12,443 nt of DNA from Patescibacteria group bacterium (GCA_018817845.1 JAHITH010000006.1:1-12443); one strand, 5' to 3'; positions 1 to 8,012 are shown, counted from the stretch's first letter. The notes: a model not told the origin generated them from the sequence alone. Made by a program: numbers and translations.

Positions 1-54
1 AAATTGTTGTTGGGTCGGTTTTTGCTTGAGGGTTGGAAGATTAGCGGGTTGTAG
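1..54 (+). CDS. Possible C-terminal end of an upstream gene (partial)
   Basis: One frame is open from the window edge to a TAG at 52-54 and would encode KLLLGRFLLEGWKISGL. The mix of hydrophobic and charged residues is believable for a protein tail. Another frame is also open, to a TAG at 59-61, but it would give a cysteine-rich peptide; the third frame closes early. If real, the gene ends 14 bases before pilB, consistent with a shared transcript. With only 17 codons no function can be given, and the G/T-rich strand makes chance open frames common. Confidence 0.35.
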   Translation, partial: KLLLGRFLLEGWKISGL

Positions 55-62
55 AGTATAGT
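33..62 (+). promoter_or_regulatory. Weak candidate promoter for pilB
   Basis: TTGGAA at 33-38 and TATAGT at 57-62 are separated by 18 bases and match the sigma-70 hexamers at 4/6 and 5/6 positions. Transcription would begin almost on the pilB ATG at 69, giving a leaderless mRNA, which would fit the lack of a Shine-Dalgarno sequence. The boxes overlap the possible upstream gene end, so read-through from upstream is an equal alternative. Confidence 0.22.
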
Positions 63-68
63 TAAGTT

Positions 69-1823
69 ATGATGGCGCAAGATATTTTGACTGTTTTGGT
101 TGGTTTGGGTAAGTTGACTGAAGAAAAGGCTGAGGAAGTGCGGATGAAGGCTGTGAGTTTGGGTAAGAATGTAAAAGAGATTTTGATAGAAGAAAAGCAA
201 GTTGATGAAGAAAGCTTGGTGAAGGCGGAAGCCACCATGTTGGGTATCCCCTATTATGGAGAAACGGAGGTGGTGATTTCGCCGGAGCTTTTAAAAATGG
301 TGCCAGAAAGTTTGGCTAGGAATTATTTATTGATTCCTATTAAGCTTGATAAAAAGGAAAAGTCTTTGCAGGTGATGATGGTTAATCCAAGTGATTTGGG
401 GACGATTGATTTTTTCCAGAGAAGAACTGGTTATAAGGTAGAGGTGATGATGGTGTCTGAAAAAAACATAAACAACCTGTTTGACAAGGTGTATCTGCAG
501 AGCTTGACTGGCGAGGTATCCGAGGTGCTGTCTGAGAGTGGAGACATGAATGATGATGTGGGAGTTAAAACGGTGACCAAGGAGTCTTTATCGCAAATCA
601 TTAAGGAACCCAAGATCGTTGAGATTGTTAAAAAGGTGCTTGAACACGCAATTAGATTAAGGGCTAGTGACGTTCATATTGAACCCGAGGAGGAGATAAC
701 CAGAATTAGATATAGAATTGATGGAATTTTGGAAGAAAAGTTGACATTGGACAAGAAGTATCACGCCTCTTTGATTTCTAGAATCAAGATATTGGGAGGA
801 ATGAAGATTGATGAGCGACGCTTGCCCCAGGACGGTCGGTTCAATTTTGAGTCCGAGGATGGCGAGGTGGATTTAAGAATTTCTTCTTTACCAACCGTGT
901 TTGGTGAAAAGATTGTGATGAGGTTATTAAAAAAGTCGGGCAAGGTGCCTAGCCTACCAGAGTTGGGATTAAGGGGTAGGGCTTTGAAAAATCTTGAGCA
1001 AGCGGTAAATATTCCCCATGGGATTATTTTAATAACTGGTCCAACGGGTTCTGGAAAAACTACTACGCTTTACTCTATGTTGACCAAGATTAATACACCT
1101 AAGGTGAACATTATTACCCTAGAAGACCCTGTGGAGTATCAGATGAAGGGGATTAATCAGGTGCAGGTAAACCCCCAGGCTGGTTTGACTTTTGCTTCGG
1201 GCTTAAGATCTTTTTTAAGGCAGGATCCTAATATAATAATGGTGGGTGAAATTAGAGATGAGGAGACGGCGGCTTTGGCGGTCCAAGCTTCGTTGACTGG
1301 TCACTTGGTTTTCTCGACCATACATACTAATTCGGCGGCTGGAGCTTTGCCAAGATTGCTTGACATGAAGGTGGAACCGTTTTTGCTGGCTAGTTCTATG
1401 ACGGCGGTGGTGGCTCAGCGAGTTTTAAGAAAAACTTGTGATAAATGTAAGGTGGCGTATGTGCCAGAAAAGGCCGTTATTGAGGACATGAAGGTAGTTT
1501 TGGGTGGACTGTATGAAGGTTTTTTGAAGTCTAATGTTGAAAGGGCGGCGGAGGCACAAAAAAATGGTCAGGAGATATTATTGTATAGAGGTAAGGGGTG
1601 TGCTCAGTGTGGTAATACTGGCTATCTGGGAAGGATAGGGGTATTTGAGGTGTTAATAATAAGCGAAAAGATCGCTAGATTGGTAATGGAGCGAGCGGAT
1701 GCCGGAACAGTAGAAAAACAAGCGGTGGTTGAGGGGATGATAACCTTGAAACAAGATGGTTATCTTAAGGTTTTAGAAGGTATTACTACTATAGAAGAAG
1801 TTATTAGAGTAGCTCAAGTATGA
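69..1823 (+). CDS. pilB: PilB, type IV pilus assembly (extension) ATPase
   Basis: This is the hexameric cytoplasmic motor that powers pilin insertion into the growing fibre through PilC; 584 residues is the usual PilB/GspE length. Residues about 1-143 form the MshEN-type N-terminal domain, which in relatives often binds c-di-GMP. The ATPase core shows the Asp box (DVHIEPEEE, 201-209), Walker A GPTGSGKTT (324-332), Walker B region IIMVGEIRDEE with catalytic Glu394, and His box GHLVFSTIHT (411-420). A PilB/GspE-type zinc finger is formed by CxxC at 457/460 and CxxC at 511/514. ATG at 69 is used because the MshEN domain starts directly after it; a second ATG follows at 72 and neither has a clear Shine-Dalgarno site. 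The TGA stop overlaps the pilT ATG (ATGA, 1820-1823), so the two are probably translationally coupled. The zinc finger and N-domain separate it clearly from PilT. Confidence 0.97.
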   Translation: MMAQDILTVLVGLGKLTEEKAEEVRMKAVSLGKNVKEILIEEKQVDEESLVKAEATMLGIPYYGETEVVISPELLKMVPESLARNYLLIPIKLDKKEKSLQVMMVNPSDLGTIDFFQRRTGYKVEVMMVSEKNINNLFDKVYLQSLTGEVSEVLSESGDMNDDVGVKTVTKESLSQIIKEPKIVEIVKKVLEHAIRLRASDVHIEPEEEITRIRYRIDGILEEKLTLDKKYHASLISRIKILGGMKIDERRLPQDGRFNFESEDGEVDLRISSLPTVFGEKIVMRLLKKSGKVPSLPELGLRGRALKNLEQAVNIPHGIILITGPTGSGKTTTLYSMLTKINTPKVNIITLEDPVEYQMKGINQVQVNPQAGLTFASGLRSFLRQDPNIIMVGEIRDEETAALAVQASLTGHLVFSTIHTNSAAGALPRLLDMKVEPFLLASSMTAVVAQRVLRKTCDKCKVAYVPEKAVIEDMKVVLGGLYEGFLKSNVERAAEAQKNGQEILLYRGKGCAQCGNTGYLGRIGVFEVLIISEKIARLVMERADAGTVEKQAVVEGMITLKQDGYLKVLEGITTIEEVIRVAQV

Positions 1824-2872
1824 AAATAGAACAGTTGTTAAAAAATGTGGTTGATACAAAGTCTTCTGATTTGCATTTGGTGGTAGGGGTGCCGCCAGTT
1901 ATTAGGATTTACGGTAAGTTAAGACCCGTGGTCGAGGCGGTGGTGTTGACCAAAGAGACGGCTAAGGAGTTAGTTTTATCTTTGATGACCGCTGACCAGC
2001 AAAAGAGATTCTTAAAGTTTAAGGAGCTTGATTTTTCTGTAGATTTACCGGGGTTGGCCAGATTTAGGGTGAATACATATTTTCAAAAAGGGACTATGGC
2101 GGCGGCCTTAAGGCATATTCCTACCAAGATACTTACTGTGGATGAACTGGGATTGCCAGCTGTTTGTCACTCTTTTGCTAAATTGAAACAAGGGTTTGTG
2201 TTGGTGACCGGTCCGACCGGTTCTGGAAAAAGCTCTACTTTGGCGGCGATCATTGATGAGATAAACCAGACTAGAACTGAGCACATTGTTACCATTGAGG
2301 ATCCGGTTGAGTTTGTGTTTGAGAATAAGAAGTCGGTAATTTCTCAACGGGAAATGGGTGGAGATACTAAGTCTTGGGGTAAGGCCTTGAAGTCTGTTTT
2401 AAGACAGGATCCAGATGTGGTGTTGGTGGGAGAGATGAGAGATTTGGAAACCATACAAGCGGCGCTGACTACGGCTGAGACGGGTCACTTGGTGTTGGCG
2501 ACTTTACATACAAACTCGGCGGCGCAGACGATTGATAGAATTGTGGACAGTTTTTCGTCTGAACAGCAAGCTCAGGTTAGATCTCAGTTGGCCAGTTCTT
2601 TGGAGGCTGTTTTTTCTCAGAGACTAATTCCTTCAATTGATGGAAAAAGATTGGTGGCGACGGAGGTTATGATTGTTACTCCGGCGGTGAAAACGAACAT
2701 TAGAGAAGGTAAGATTCACCAGATTGATAACATTATTCAAACTGGCTCAGAAATGGGTATGCATTTGTTAGAAGCTAGTTTAATGGAGCTGGTAAACAAA
2801 GGGTTGGTTGATAAACAAGTGGCCTTGACTTATGCACTAAGGCCGACTGTGTTGGCTAGACTTTTAGGATAA
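1820..2872 (+). CDS. pilT: PilT, type IV pilus retraction ATPase
   Basis: This is a cytoplasmic hexameric ATPase that depolymerises the pilus, allowing twitching motility or uptake of bound material. Its 350 residues match the family. A short PAS-like N-domain (about 1-100) precedes Walker A GPTGSGKSS (131-139), Walker B VLVGEMRDLET (201-211) and His box TGHLVLATLHT (221-231). The PilT hallmark segment AVKTNIREGKIHQI is at 289-302 and is followed by the QTG signature (307-309). It lacks the MshEN domain and the zinc-binding cysteines of PilB. The start ATG lies inside the pilB stop as ATGA. Its presence argues that this is a dynamic T4P rather than a type II secretion system, which normally has no retraction ATPase. 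Only one pilT-like gene is seen in the window. Confidence 0.97.
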   Translation: MKIEQLLKNVVDTKSSDLHLVVGVPPVIRIYGKLRPVVEAVVLTKETAKELVLSLMTADQQKRFLKFKELDFSVDLPGLARFRVNTYFQKGTMAAALRHIPTKILTVDELGLPAVCHSFAKLKQGFVLVTGPTGSGKSSTLAAIIDEINQTRTEHIVTIEDPVEFVFENKKSVISQREMGGDTKSWGKALKSVLRQDPDVVLVGEMRDLETIQAALTTAETGHLVLATLHTNSAAQTIDRIVDSFSSEQQAQVRSQLASSLEAVFSQRLIPSIDGKRLVATEVMIVTPAVKTNIREGKIHQIDNIIQTGSEMGMHLLEASLMELVNKGLVDKQVALTYALRPTVLARLLG

Positions 2873-2876
2873 TAAT

Positions 2877-4079
2877 ATGAAAACGTATAATTACAAGGCT
2901 AGGAGCGAGAAAGGAGAGATGGTTGAAGGAGTGCTGGAGGCCATAAGTGAAAGACAGGTGGCAATGATTTTAAGGGGTAAGGGGTTACTTACCGTTTCGG
3001 TGTCCGAAAATCAAGTAAATGAGTTAGCTAACTTGTTGAGTAAATTTAACAAGCCTAAGTTGGATGAGATAGTGGTGTTTACCAGGCAGATGTCTACTAT
3101 GATAGAGGCGGGGCTTTCGTTGGTGGATGCTTTGGGTATTCTAAAAGATCAGTCGGGTCCTGGTTTAGAGTTGGTTTTGGGGAAGGTGTTGACCGAGGTT
3201 GAGGGGGGTAAGTCGTTTGCCTTGGCTCTTGAGGAATCCGATGGTGGTTTTAGTTCTGTATATATTGCTTTGGTTAAGGTGGGTGAGTCGGCGGGGCTTT
3301 TGGATAAGGTTATGATGAGGATGGCTGATACCCTAGAGGCTGAAAAAGAGTTTAGGAGTAAGACTAAAGGAGCCTTGGTTTATCCAGCGATTGTATTGTT
3401 GGGTATGGTGGCGGTGGGGGTGATAATGATGGTTTTTGTGATGCCTAAGATGACGGTGATGTATACAGACATGGGAATTGAGTTGCCAATGATTACTAGA
3501 GTATTAATAGGAATATCTGATTTTATGGTTAAGTTTTGGTACTTGTTGTTGTTTGGTGTGGGTGGAGGAGTGGTGTTTTTATCAAGGTGGGTAAAGACAG
3601 AAATCGGGGGTTTGTTGGTAGAGCAGCTGCAGTTTAAGTTGCCCATTTGGGGTCAGTTAAAAAAGGATATTATTGTAGCTAAGTTTGCCAGAACAACTGG
3701 ATTGTTGATATCTGCTGGTATTTCGGTTTTAGATGCTTTAAGAATTGTGGCAGACACTTTGGGAAGCAGGATTTTTGGAGATGCTATTAGAAGGGTGGCT
3801 ATTAGGGTGGAAAAGGGGGTAAGTTTGGCCGATGGTATTGGTAATATAGAGGAGTTCCCTATTGTGTTGACTAGAATGATTGCCGTGGGTGAGCAAACGG
3901 GTAAGATGGACGATGTGTTAACTAGGTTGGCGGTGTATTACGAATCTGAAAGTGCTACCAAGGTTAAAGCTTTGACTACGGCTATTGAGCCTTTGATTAT
4001 GATAGTTATGGGTGTGGGAGTAGGGCTTTTGGTGGCGGCGGTGATCTTGCCAATTTACCACTTGACAAGTCAGTTCTAG
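2877..4079 (+). CDS. pilC: PilC, inner-membrane platform protein (GspF family)
   Basis: This polytopic membrane protein is thought to be turned or reshaped by PilB/PilT to move pilins in or out of the fibre. At 400 residues it is a full-length family member with two tandem T2SSF domains, roughly 65-190 and 265-392. Each carries the same conserved segment: VKVGESAGLLDKVMMRMA (133-150) and AVGEQTGKMDDVLTRLA (336-352). Three membrane segments are visible near 167-190, 217-237 and 370-393, with the typical LPIYHL ending. It contains no cysteine. The gene starts 4 bases after the pilT stop, so the two are certainly co-transcribed. The last codons contain a TTGACA that may be the -35 box of a promoter for the next gene. 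Confidence 0.96.
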   Translation: MKTYNYKARSEKGEMVEGVLEAISERQVAMILRGKGLLTVSVSENQVNELANLLSKFNKPKLDEIVVFTRQMSTMIEAGLSLVDALGILKDQSGPGLELVLGKVLTEVEGGKSFALALEESDGGFSSVYIALVKVGESAGLLDKVMMRMADTLEAEKEFRSKTKGALVYPAIVLLGMVAVGVIMMVFVMPKMTVMYTDMGIELPMITRVLIGISDFMVKFWYLLLFGVGGGVVFLSRWVKTEIGGLLVEQLQFKLPIWGQLKKDIIVAKFARTTGLLISAGISVLDALRIVADTLGSRIFGDAIRRVAIRVEKGVSLADGIGNIEEFPIVLTRMIAVGEQTGKMDDVLTRLAVYYESESATKVKALTTAIEPLIMIVMGVGVGLLVAAVILPIYHLTSQF

Positions 4080-4090
4080 ATGTTCATAGT
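4062..4090 (+). promoter_or_regulatory. Candidate sigma-70 promoter for the first pilin gene
   Basis: A perfect TTGACA (4062-4067, inside the last pilC codons) is followed after exactly 17 bases by CATAGT (4085-4090, 4/6 to TATAAT). Transcription would start near 4097, leaving a leader of about 24 bases before the ATG at 4121. A second -10-like box, TATAAA at 4101-4106, lacks a good -35. The site lies at one of the few gaps (41 bases) in this compact cluster, just where extra expression of a main pilin would be useful. Confidence 0.35.
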
Positions 4091-4120
4091 TAAGGATAGA
4101 TATAAATTAATTGATAAAAA

Positions 4121-4672
4121 ATGACTAAGCAGAAGGGTTTTACGTTAATGGAACTTTTAATAGTTATTGGTGTGTTGGGTATCTTGGCGGCTGGGTTACT
4201 AGCAGCTATTGACCCGTTTGAGCAGTTAAAGAAGGCTAGGGATGCAACTAACAGAGATGCTGCAATTACATTAATGAGTGGTTTTCAGCGATTTTATGCT
4301 ACTCATGCCAATCTTCCTTGGGGAGTTGCTGGTTTAGGCGTTACTCCTTGTGTATTTGGTGGAACAGTAGGGACAGCTTTTCCAGGACCTAGAGCTAGCG
4401 GGGTGGTTGAATTAAAATCTGTGTTAACGTGCATAACACCTCTTATAAACGATGGAGAGTTAAAAGAATCTTTTACAGATGCTGTGAATTTTAAGATGTA
4501 TCTTTCGTCTGAAGATAATAGTAGTATTATGGTTTGTTTCGCTCCCGAGGGTAAGGCTACAAGAAATGATTCAGAGACGAAGTGGTTATATACTCCTGGT
4601 TCCAATAAAATAGAAAAACTTACGGTAGCATGTACTGATACTACTGGGAATTGTTTGCAGTGTTTTGAGTAA
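4121..4672 (+). CDS. Type IV prepilin, candidate main pilin
   Basis: This protein of 183 residues has a textbook prepilin N-terminus: short basic leader MTKQKG, cleavage after Gly6, Phe at +1, and Glu at +5 of the mature protein (FTLMELLIVIGVLGIL). The hydrophobic stretch runs to about residue 30, followed by the charged helix DPFEQLKKARDATNRDAA common in GspG-like pilins. The rest is a soluble head with six cysteines, three of them close to the C-terminus (VACTDTTGNCLQCFE). It stands apart from the other pilins: it lies between pilC and pilD, has its own candidate promoter, and its codons look less G-biased than those of its neighbours. These points make it a reasonable candidate for the major pilin, but that is inference; a minor pilin is possible. 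No Shine-Dalgarno site is obvious before the ATG. Confidence 0.92.
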   Translation: MTKQKGFTLMELLIVIGVLGILAAGLLAAIDPFEQLKKARDATNRDAAITLMSGFQRFYATHANLPWGVAGLGVTPCVFGGTVGTAFPGPRASGVVELKSVLTCITPLINDGELKESFTDAVNFKMYLSSEDNSSIMVCFAPEGKATRNDSETKWLYTPGSNKIEKLTVACTDTTGNCLQCFE

Positions 4673-4675
4673 AGG

Positions 4676-5470
4676 GTGATTGGAGTAATTTTTTTAATGG
4701 GGTTGTTGTGGGGGAGTTTTTTGGGGGTGGTGGTGTACAGAACGGTTAATGAGGGCTCTCCCCTATCCGGTAGGTCCAGGTGTGATAAATGTAAAAAGAA
4801 ATTAAGTTGGTGGCAGAATATTCCGTTGATATCGTTTTTGCTTTTAAGAGGTAAGTGTTTTTACTGTAAAAAACCAATTGATTGGAGCTATCCCCTGATA
4901 GAATCAATTACGGCGGTTTTGTTTGTGTGGTGGTTTGTGGTGGGCAGGTCGTTTTTCTTGCTTGCGGGTAGCCCTTGGAGCATAGTTCAGCCTGTTTTTT
5001 GGTTGGTGGTGGGCATGGCTTTATTGGTGGTGTTTCTAACGGATTTGAAGTATGGAGTAATTTCTGATGGGGTTAATTTGTTTTTATTTTCTTGGGTGCT
5101 TTTTTATAGATTAATTCTGGTTGGTAGTGGACAGATGATGATGGCAGATTTGTTAAACGCAGTTTTGTCTGCGATTGTGTTAACTGGTTTTTTTTGGTGT
5201 TTGTGGTGGTTTACAAAAGGAAAAGGTTTTGGTTTTGGAGATGTGAAGTTTGCACCTAGCATTGGTCTTTTATTGGGTTGGCCAAGAACTTTGGTGGGAG
5301 TGATGGCGGGTTTTATAATTGGGTCGGTGGTGGGGATATTGTTAATTTTGTTGGGTAAGAAAAAATTTGGGCAGACTATACCTTTTGGTCCTTTTTTGGT
5401 GGTGGGAATAGTGGTGGCTTTGCTTTGGGGTAATGATTTGTGGAATTGGTATATGGGAATGCTACAATGA
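4676..5470 (+). CDS. pilD: PilD, prepilin peptidase / N-methyltransferase (A24 family)
   Basis: This bifunctional membrane aspartyl protease removes the prepilin leader after Gly and methylates the new N-terminal residue. The two catalytic aspartates are seen as LTDLKYGVISD (Asp123) and GFGDVK (Asp189). The cytoplasmic zinc-binding loop is intact with CxxC at 36/39 and CxxC at 61/64, typical of forms that retain the methyltransferase domain. The N-terminal GSFLGVVVYR corresponds to the usual GSFLNVV.YR, with Gly where Asn is common. Several membrane helices and the late IPFGPFLVVG motif complete a normal 264-residue protein. The start is taken as GTG at 4676, three bases after the preceding stop; the ATG at 4697, which has GGAG 12 bases upstream, is an alternative that still keeps GLLWGSFLG. 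It overlaps the next gene by ATGA (5467-5470). Confidence 0.95.
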   Translation: MIGVIFLMGLLWGSFLGVVVYRTVNEGSPLSGRSRCDKCKKKLSWWQNIPLISFLLLRGKCFYCKKPIDWSYPLIESITAVLFVWWFVVGRSFFLLAGSPWSIVQPVFWLVVGMALLVVFLTDLKYGVISDGVNLFLFSWVLFYRLILVGSGQMMMADLLNAVLSAIVLTGFFWCLWWFTKGKGFGFGDVKFAPSIGLLLGWPRTLVGVMAGFIIGSVVGILLILLGKKKFGQTIPFGPFLVVGIVVALLWGNDLWNWYMGMLQ

Positions 5471-5955
5471 ATGGTATGAGAAAAGGCTTCACTCTATTGG
5501 AGATAATGGTGGCGGTGGCAATTATGTTGATTATTTCGGGACTTAGTTTGGCTGGTTATGTTTTTAGCATGCAAAAATCTAGAGATGCAAAGAGAAAGGG
5601 TGATTTGTCTCAGATTGCTAGAGCCTTAGAGGTATTTAATGAGGATTTTGGGGAATATCCAGCGGGAAGTGGTGGTAAGATAAAAGGTTGCGGTAACCCT
5701 TTAGATGTGTGTGTGTGGGGAGAAGAATTTTCTACTGACATACAAGGAACTGAGCAGATGTATATGTCTAAACTACCTAGCGACCCTAAATCAAGCTTGA
5801 ATTATTATTATGAAAGCGATGGAGAGAGTTTTGGTTTGTATGCGGTGTTGGAGAATAATAAGGATAAGGATTATAGAACGAGTTTAACTCAAGAATGTGC
5901 TAGTGGTGTAAACTGTACCTATAAATTAACAGAGTATGGAGTAGAAGTAGAATGA
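5467..5955 (+). CDS. GspG-like type IV pilin / pseudopilin
   Basis: This is a 162-residue prepilin with leader MNGMRKG, then FTLLEIMVAVAIMLIISGL carrying Phe+1 and Glu+5. After the hydrophobic helix comes SRDAKRKGDLSQIARALEVF, the basic segment and alpha1 continuation typical of GspG-like pilins in CPR genomes, then the FGEYP motif. Four cysteines occur as two spaced pairs (GCGNPLDVC and ECASGVNC). ATG 5467 was chosen because it forms an ATGA overlap with the pilD stop; the frame stays open upstream to a GTG at 5440, but that would give an unlikely leader, and ATG 5476 (MRKG) is also possible. It is the first of eight prepilin-like genes after the peptidase gene. Whether it is a shaft subunit or a minor pilin cannot be told from sequence alone. 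Confidence 0.93.
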   Translation: MNGMRKGFTLLEIMVAVAIMLIISGLSLAGYVFSMQKSRDAKRKGDLSQIARALEVFNEDFGEYPAGSGGKIKGCGNPLDVCVWGEEFSTDIQGTEQMYMSKLPSDPKSSLNYYYESDGESFGLYAVLENNKDKDYRTSLTQECASGVNCTYKLTEYGVEVE

Positions 5956-6380
5956 AGAATAAAGGGTTTACGTTGATTGAATTGCTGGTGGTGATTTCGA
6001 TTATTGGTGTTTTGGCTGGTATGGCGGCGTTTAACTTTCAACAGGCTAGGGAAAGGGCCAGAGATGTGCAGAGAAAAAGTGATTTAAAGCAGTTACAGAA
6101 TGCTTTGGAGTCGTATAAAAATGATCAACCGTCGGTTCATTATCCTGATACTGGGAATTTGGCAAGTTTGATTCCTAATCATATTAAGAGAATTCCAATG
6201 GATCCCAAGCAGCAGAAGTTGAATGGAAGTTGGGTGGATTATAGTTATGTTAGAACTGTGGGTGAGACGCTTGAATATGATTTGGTGGCTTGTTTGGAGA
6301 ACGCGGGTGATTTAAGTAAAGATGCGACGAATAATGTCATTTGTACTAGTGGAGTAAGCTATACTTTAACCGAGCCATGA
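5952..6380 (+). CDS. GspG-like type IV pilin / pseudopilin
   Basis: This is a short prepilin of 142 residues. The five-residue leader MKNKG is followed by FTLIELLVVISIIGVLAG with Phe+1 and Glu+5. The sequence then continues into ARERARDVQRKSDLKQLQNALESY, the characteristic basic stretch after the membrane helix. The head holds two cysteines (ACLENAG and VICTSG), placed to allow one disulfide in the C-terminal part, and the segment IPMDPKQQKLNG resembles the proline/DP-containing calcium-loop region of GspG pseudopilins. ATG overlaps the previous TGA as ATGA (5952-5955) and the next gene begins in the same way, so this cistron depends on coupled translation. Close paralogy with the genes on both sides is clear in the N-terminal helix; the heads diverge strongly. 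Confidence 0.93.
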   Translation: MKNKGFTLIELLVVISIIGVLAGMAAFNFQQARERARDVQRKSDLKQLQNALESYKNDQPSVHYPDTGNLASLIPNHIKRIPMDPKQQKLNGSWVDYSYVRTVGETLEYDLVACLENAGDLSKDATNNVICTSGVSYTLTEP

Positions 6381-6790
6381 AGAATAAAAAAGGATTTACG
6401 CTGTTGGAGTTGTTGGTAGTGATAGGTATTATTGCTATTTTGGTGAGTTTGGCGACCGTGGCTTATACCAGTGCGCAAAAAAAATCGCGTGATTCACGTA
6501 GACAAGCAGATTTGAAAGCTGTGCAGAGTGCGTTAGAAGTTTATTATTCTGAAAATAGTTATGTTTATCCTACCACTTGTAGTGGTGCTGGGGCTTATAT
6601 GAAGAGCAGTTGGCCGGTGGATCCGGTGGGTGTTGCACCATATATTTATTCAGACGCTGCAGGAAAATGTCTTGTAGCAAGTTACTGTATATGTGCTAAG
6701 TTAGAGGTGGCGGGGAAGGGTAATGCTTCAAATGCTACGTGTTCTTGGGGAGGTGACAAGACTTATTATTGTGTAGGGAATTTACAATGA
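6377..6790 (+). CDS. GspG-like type IV pilin with six cysteines
   Basis: This prepilin of 137 residues has leader MKNKKG and then FTLLELLVVIGIIAILVSL, with Phe+1 and Glu+5. KKSRDSRRQADLKAVQSALEVYYSENSYVYP is split here as KKSRDSRRQADL followed by the alpha1 continuation and a YVYP motif, matching GspG-like pilins. Six cysteines crowd the second half (TTC, GKC, SYCIC, ATC and YYC), an unusually high density for so small a domain and suggestive of a disulfide-stabilised head. SWPVDPVG corresponds to the DP-containing loop of GspG. ATGA overlaps link it to its neighbours at both ends. It could be a minor pilin with a binding role, but no ligand can be named. Confidence 0.92.
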   Translation: MKNKKGFTLLELLVVIGIIAILVSLATVAYTSAQKKSRDSRRQADLKAVQSALEVYYSENSYVYPTTCSGAGAYMKSSWPVDPVGVAPYIYSDAAGKCLVASYCICAKLEVAGKGNASNATCSWGGDKTYYCVGNLQ

Positions 6791-7149
6791 AGAGAACTGG
6801 ATTCACGTTTGTTGAGTTGTTGGTGGTGATTACTATTATTGCTATTTTGACGGGGGCAGCGGTGGCGTCGTTTGGAAACACTAATATAAAATCTAGGAAC
6901 GCAAGAAGATTAGCTGATATTGAGACGATTAGATCAGCCTTGGAGCTATGCAGAACTGAAGCGGGTAGTTATCCCCTATCGATTTATACTCCTGATAATA
7001 TTACTTGTGATAGTGTGGTTTATTTGACTAGTACGCCAAAGGATCCAAAGACAAATGGTAATTATAGTTATACAAGGTCTTCGGCTACTAGCTATACAAT
7101 TAGTTGTACGTTGGAAGGTGGAGGAAGTTGTAGTTTTAGTAACCCATGA
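6787..7149 (+). CDS. GspG-like type IV pilin / pseudopilin (short)
   Basis: At 120 residues this is the smallest prepilin of the array. The leader MKRTG precedes FTFVELLVVITIIAILTGA (Phe+1, Glu+5), followed by NIKSRNARRLADIETIRSAL, the familiar basic segment and helix. Two regions hold four cysteines: LCRTEAG and ITCDS, then ISCTLEGGGSCSF at the end. TSTPKDPKTNGNYSY resembles the DP loop of GspG. The frame remains open upstream to a TTG at 6769, but ATG 6787 is preferred because it overlaps the previous TGA as ATGA and gives a normal five-residue leader. It ends in an ATGA overlap with the GspH-like gene. Confidence 0.92.
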   Translation: MKRTGFTFVELLVVITIIAILTGAAVASFGNTNIKSRNARRLADIETIRSALELCRTEAGSYPLSIYTPDNITCDSVVYLTSTPKDPKTNGNYSYTRSSATSYTISCTLEGGGSCSFSNP

Positions 7150-7610
7150 ATAAAAAGCGGGGCTATACATTGATTGAGTTGGTGGTGGTGATTGGGGTTT
7201 TGATGGTTTTGGTTACCTTTGGTATTGTGTCTTTAGTTTCTTTTAAGGAACGGAGGGAGGTTTTGGGTGATGCTCGCAGTTTGGCGGTACTGCTTAGGCA
7301 GGTACAGATAAAATCTAGTGCAGTAGAGATTCCTTCTGGTTGTAGTAGTGTGGCTGAGTTTGAAATTGTTTTTTCTGGAAGTGAGGTAAATTTGTTGGCA
7401 AGGGACCCTAGTGGTGGTATTTGTAAGCCAAGTACGGTTGTTCTAAGTTTTATTACCGGAACTAAGTTTGTTATTGGTGGTTCGGTGGTTTTTAAGGTAC
7501 CTAGTGGTTCTACTGAGTCTACAATTATTAGTGTATTTAACCATGATATTCAATATGATTTAGAAGTTTCTAAGGCTGGTAGTGTTTCAGAACCTCAAAA
7601 GGCCCCTTAG
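7146..7610 (+). CDS. GspH/FimU-like minor pseudopilin
   Basis: This is a 154-residue prepilin with leader MNKKRG, Tyr at +1 and Glu at +5 (YTLIELVVVIGVLMVLVTFG). After the helix it reads FKERREVLGDARSLAVLLRQVQIKSS, which resembles the GspH/FimT type, where two short helices precede a beta-rich head, rather than the SRDAxRxxDL type of the four genes before it. Two cysteines (SGCSS and GICKP) could pair. In T2SS and T4P systems GspH/FimU joins the minor subunits at the fibre tip. Its position at the start of an H-I-J-K-like run supports that role, by inference from gene order. It overlaps the preceding gene (ATGA) and is followed by an 18-base gap, a small break in the coupling chain. Confidence 0.85.
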   Translation: MNKKRGYTLIELVVVIGVLMVLVTFGIVSLVSFKERREVLGDARSLAVLLRQVQIKSSAVEIPSGCSSVAEFEIVFSGSEVNLLARDPSGGICKPSTVVLSFITGTKFVIGGSVVFKVPSGSTESTIISVFNHDIQYDLEVSKAGSVSEPQKAP

Positions 7611-7628
7611 ATTTGCTAGACTTAAGGG

Positions 7629-8012
7629 ATGAGACGGAATTGGCAGTGGGATGGTCAGATGCTTTTGGAGGTGCTGGTTGCTTTGACGGTTTTGGTGTTG
7701 GTGACGGTGGCGGTGGTTGGTGTGTCTACCAGATCGCTAAAGAGTATGCGGGTAGCAGGAAATAGACAGGAGGCCTTAAATTTGGCCAAGCAGGTTATGG
7801 TGAATATAGAAAAAAATAAAGAAAATGATATTACGGGATTTTTTAGTGGAGTAAATGGAACTGAGGATTGTAGTGATGTTGACTATGTGTGTGAGACAAC
7901 TTATGTTTTTGCTACTGACAAGGTGGAAGTTAAGGTTTTGGTGACGTGGCAAGAGGGTGGTAGAGATTCAAGTGTTAGCTTGGATAAGGTATTTACTAAA
8001 ACAAGATTATGA
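7629..8012 (+). CDS. GspI/PilV-like minor pseudopilin
   Basis: This 127-residue protein has an atypical prepilin signal: leader MRRNWQWDG, then QMLLEVLVALTVLVLVTVAVVG. Cleavage after Gly9 would leave Gln at +1 while keeping Glu at +5. LLEVLVAL followed by RSLKSMRVAGNRQEALNLAKQVMVNIE is characteristic of GspI/PilV-type proteins, whose second helix often contains an A..LA..kme-like pattern. Two cysteines (DCSDVDYVC) are separated by six residues. GspI nucleates the tip complex with GspJ and GspK in T2SS, and the two following genes resemble exactly those partners. The ATG at 7629 sits directly after AAGGG, which is too close to act as a standard ribosome site. It ends in an ATGA overlap with the next gene. 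Confidence 0.85.
   Translation: MRRNWQWDGQMLLEVLVALTVLVLVTVAVVGVSTRSLKSMRVAGNRQEALNLAKQVMVNIEKNKENDITGFFSGVNGTEDCSDVDYVCETTYVFATDKVEVKVLVTWQEGGRDSSVSLDKVFTKTRL

Noticed and set aside
1821..1823. Alternative genetic code with TGA as glycine
   Set aside because: TGA ends many genes at proper ATGA junctions and no frame requires read-through.
5440..5466. Upstream GTG start for the pilin after pilD
   Set aside because: It would add MELVYGNAT, unlike a basic prepilin leader, while ATG 5467 forms an ATGA overlap like most neighbours.
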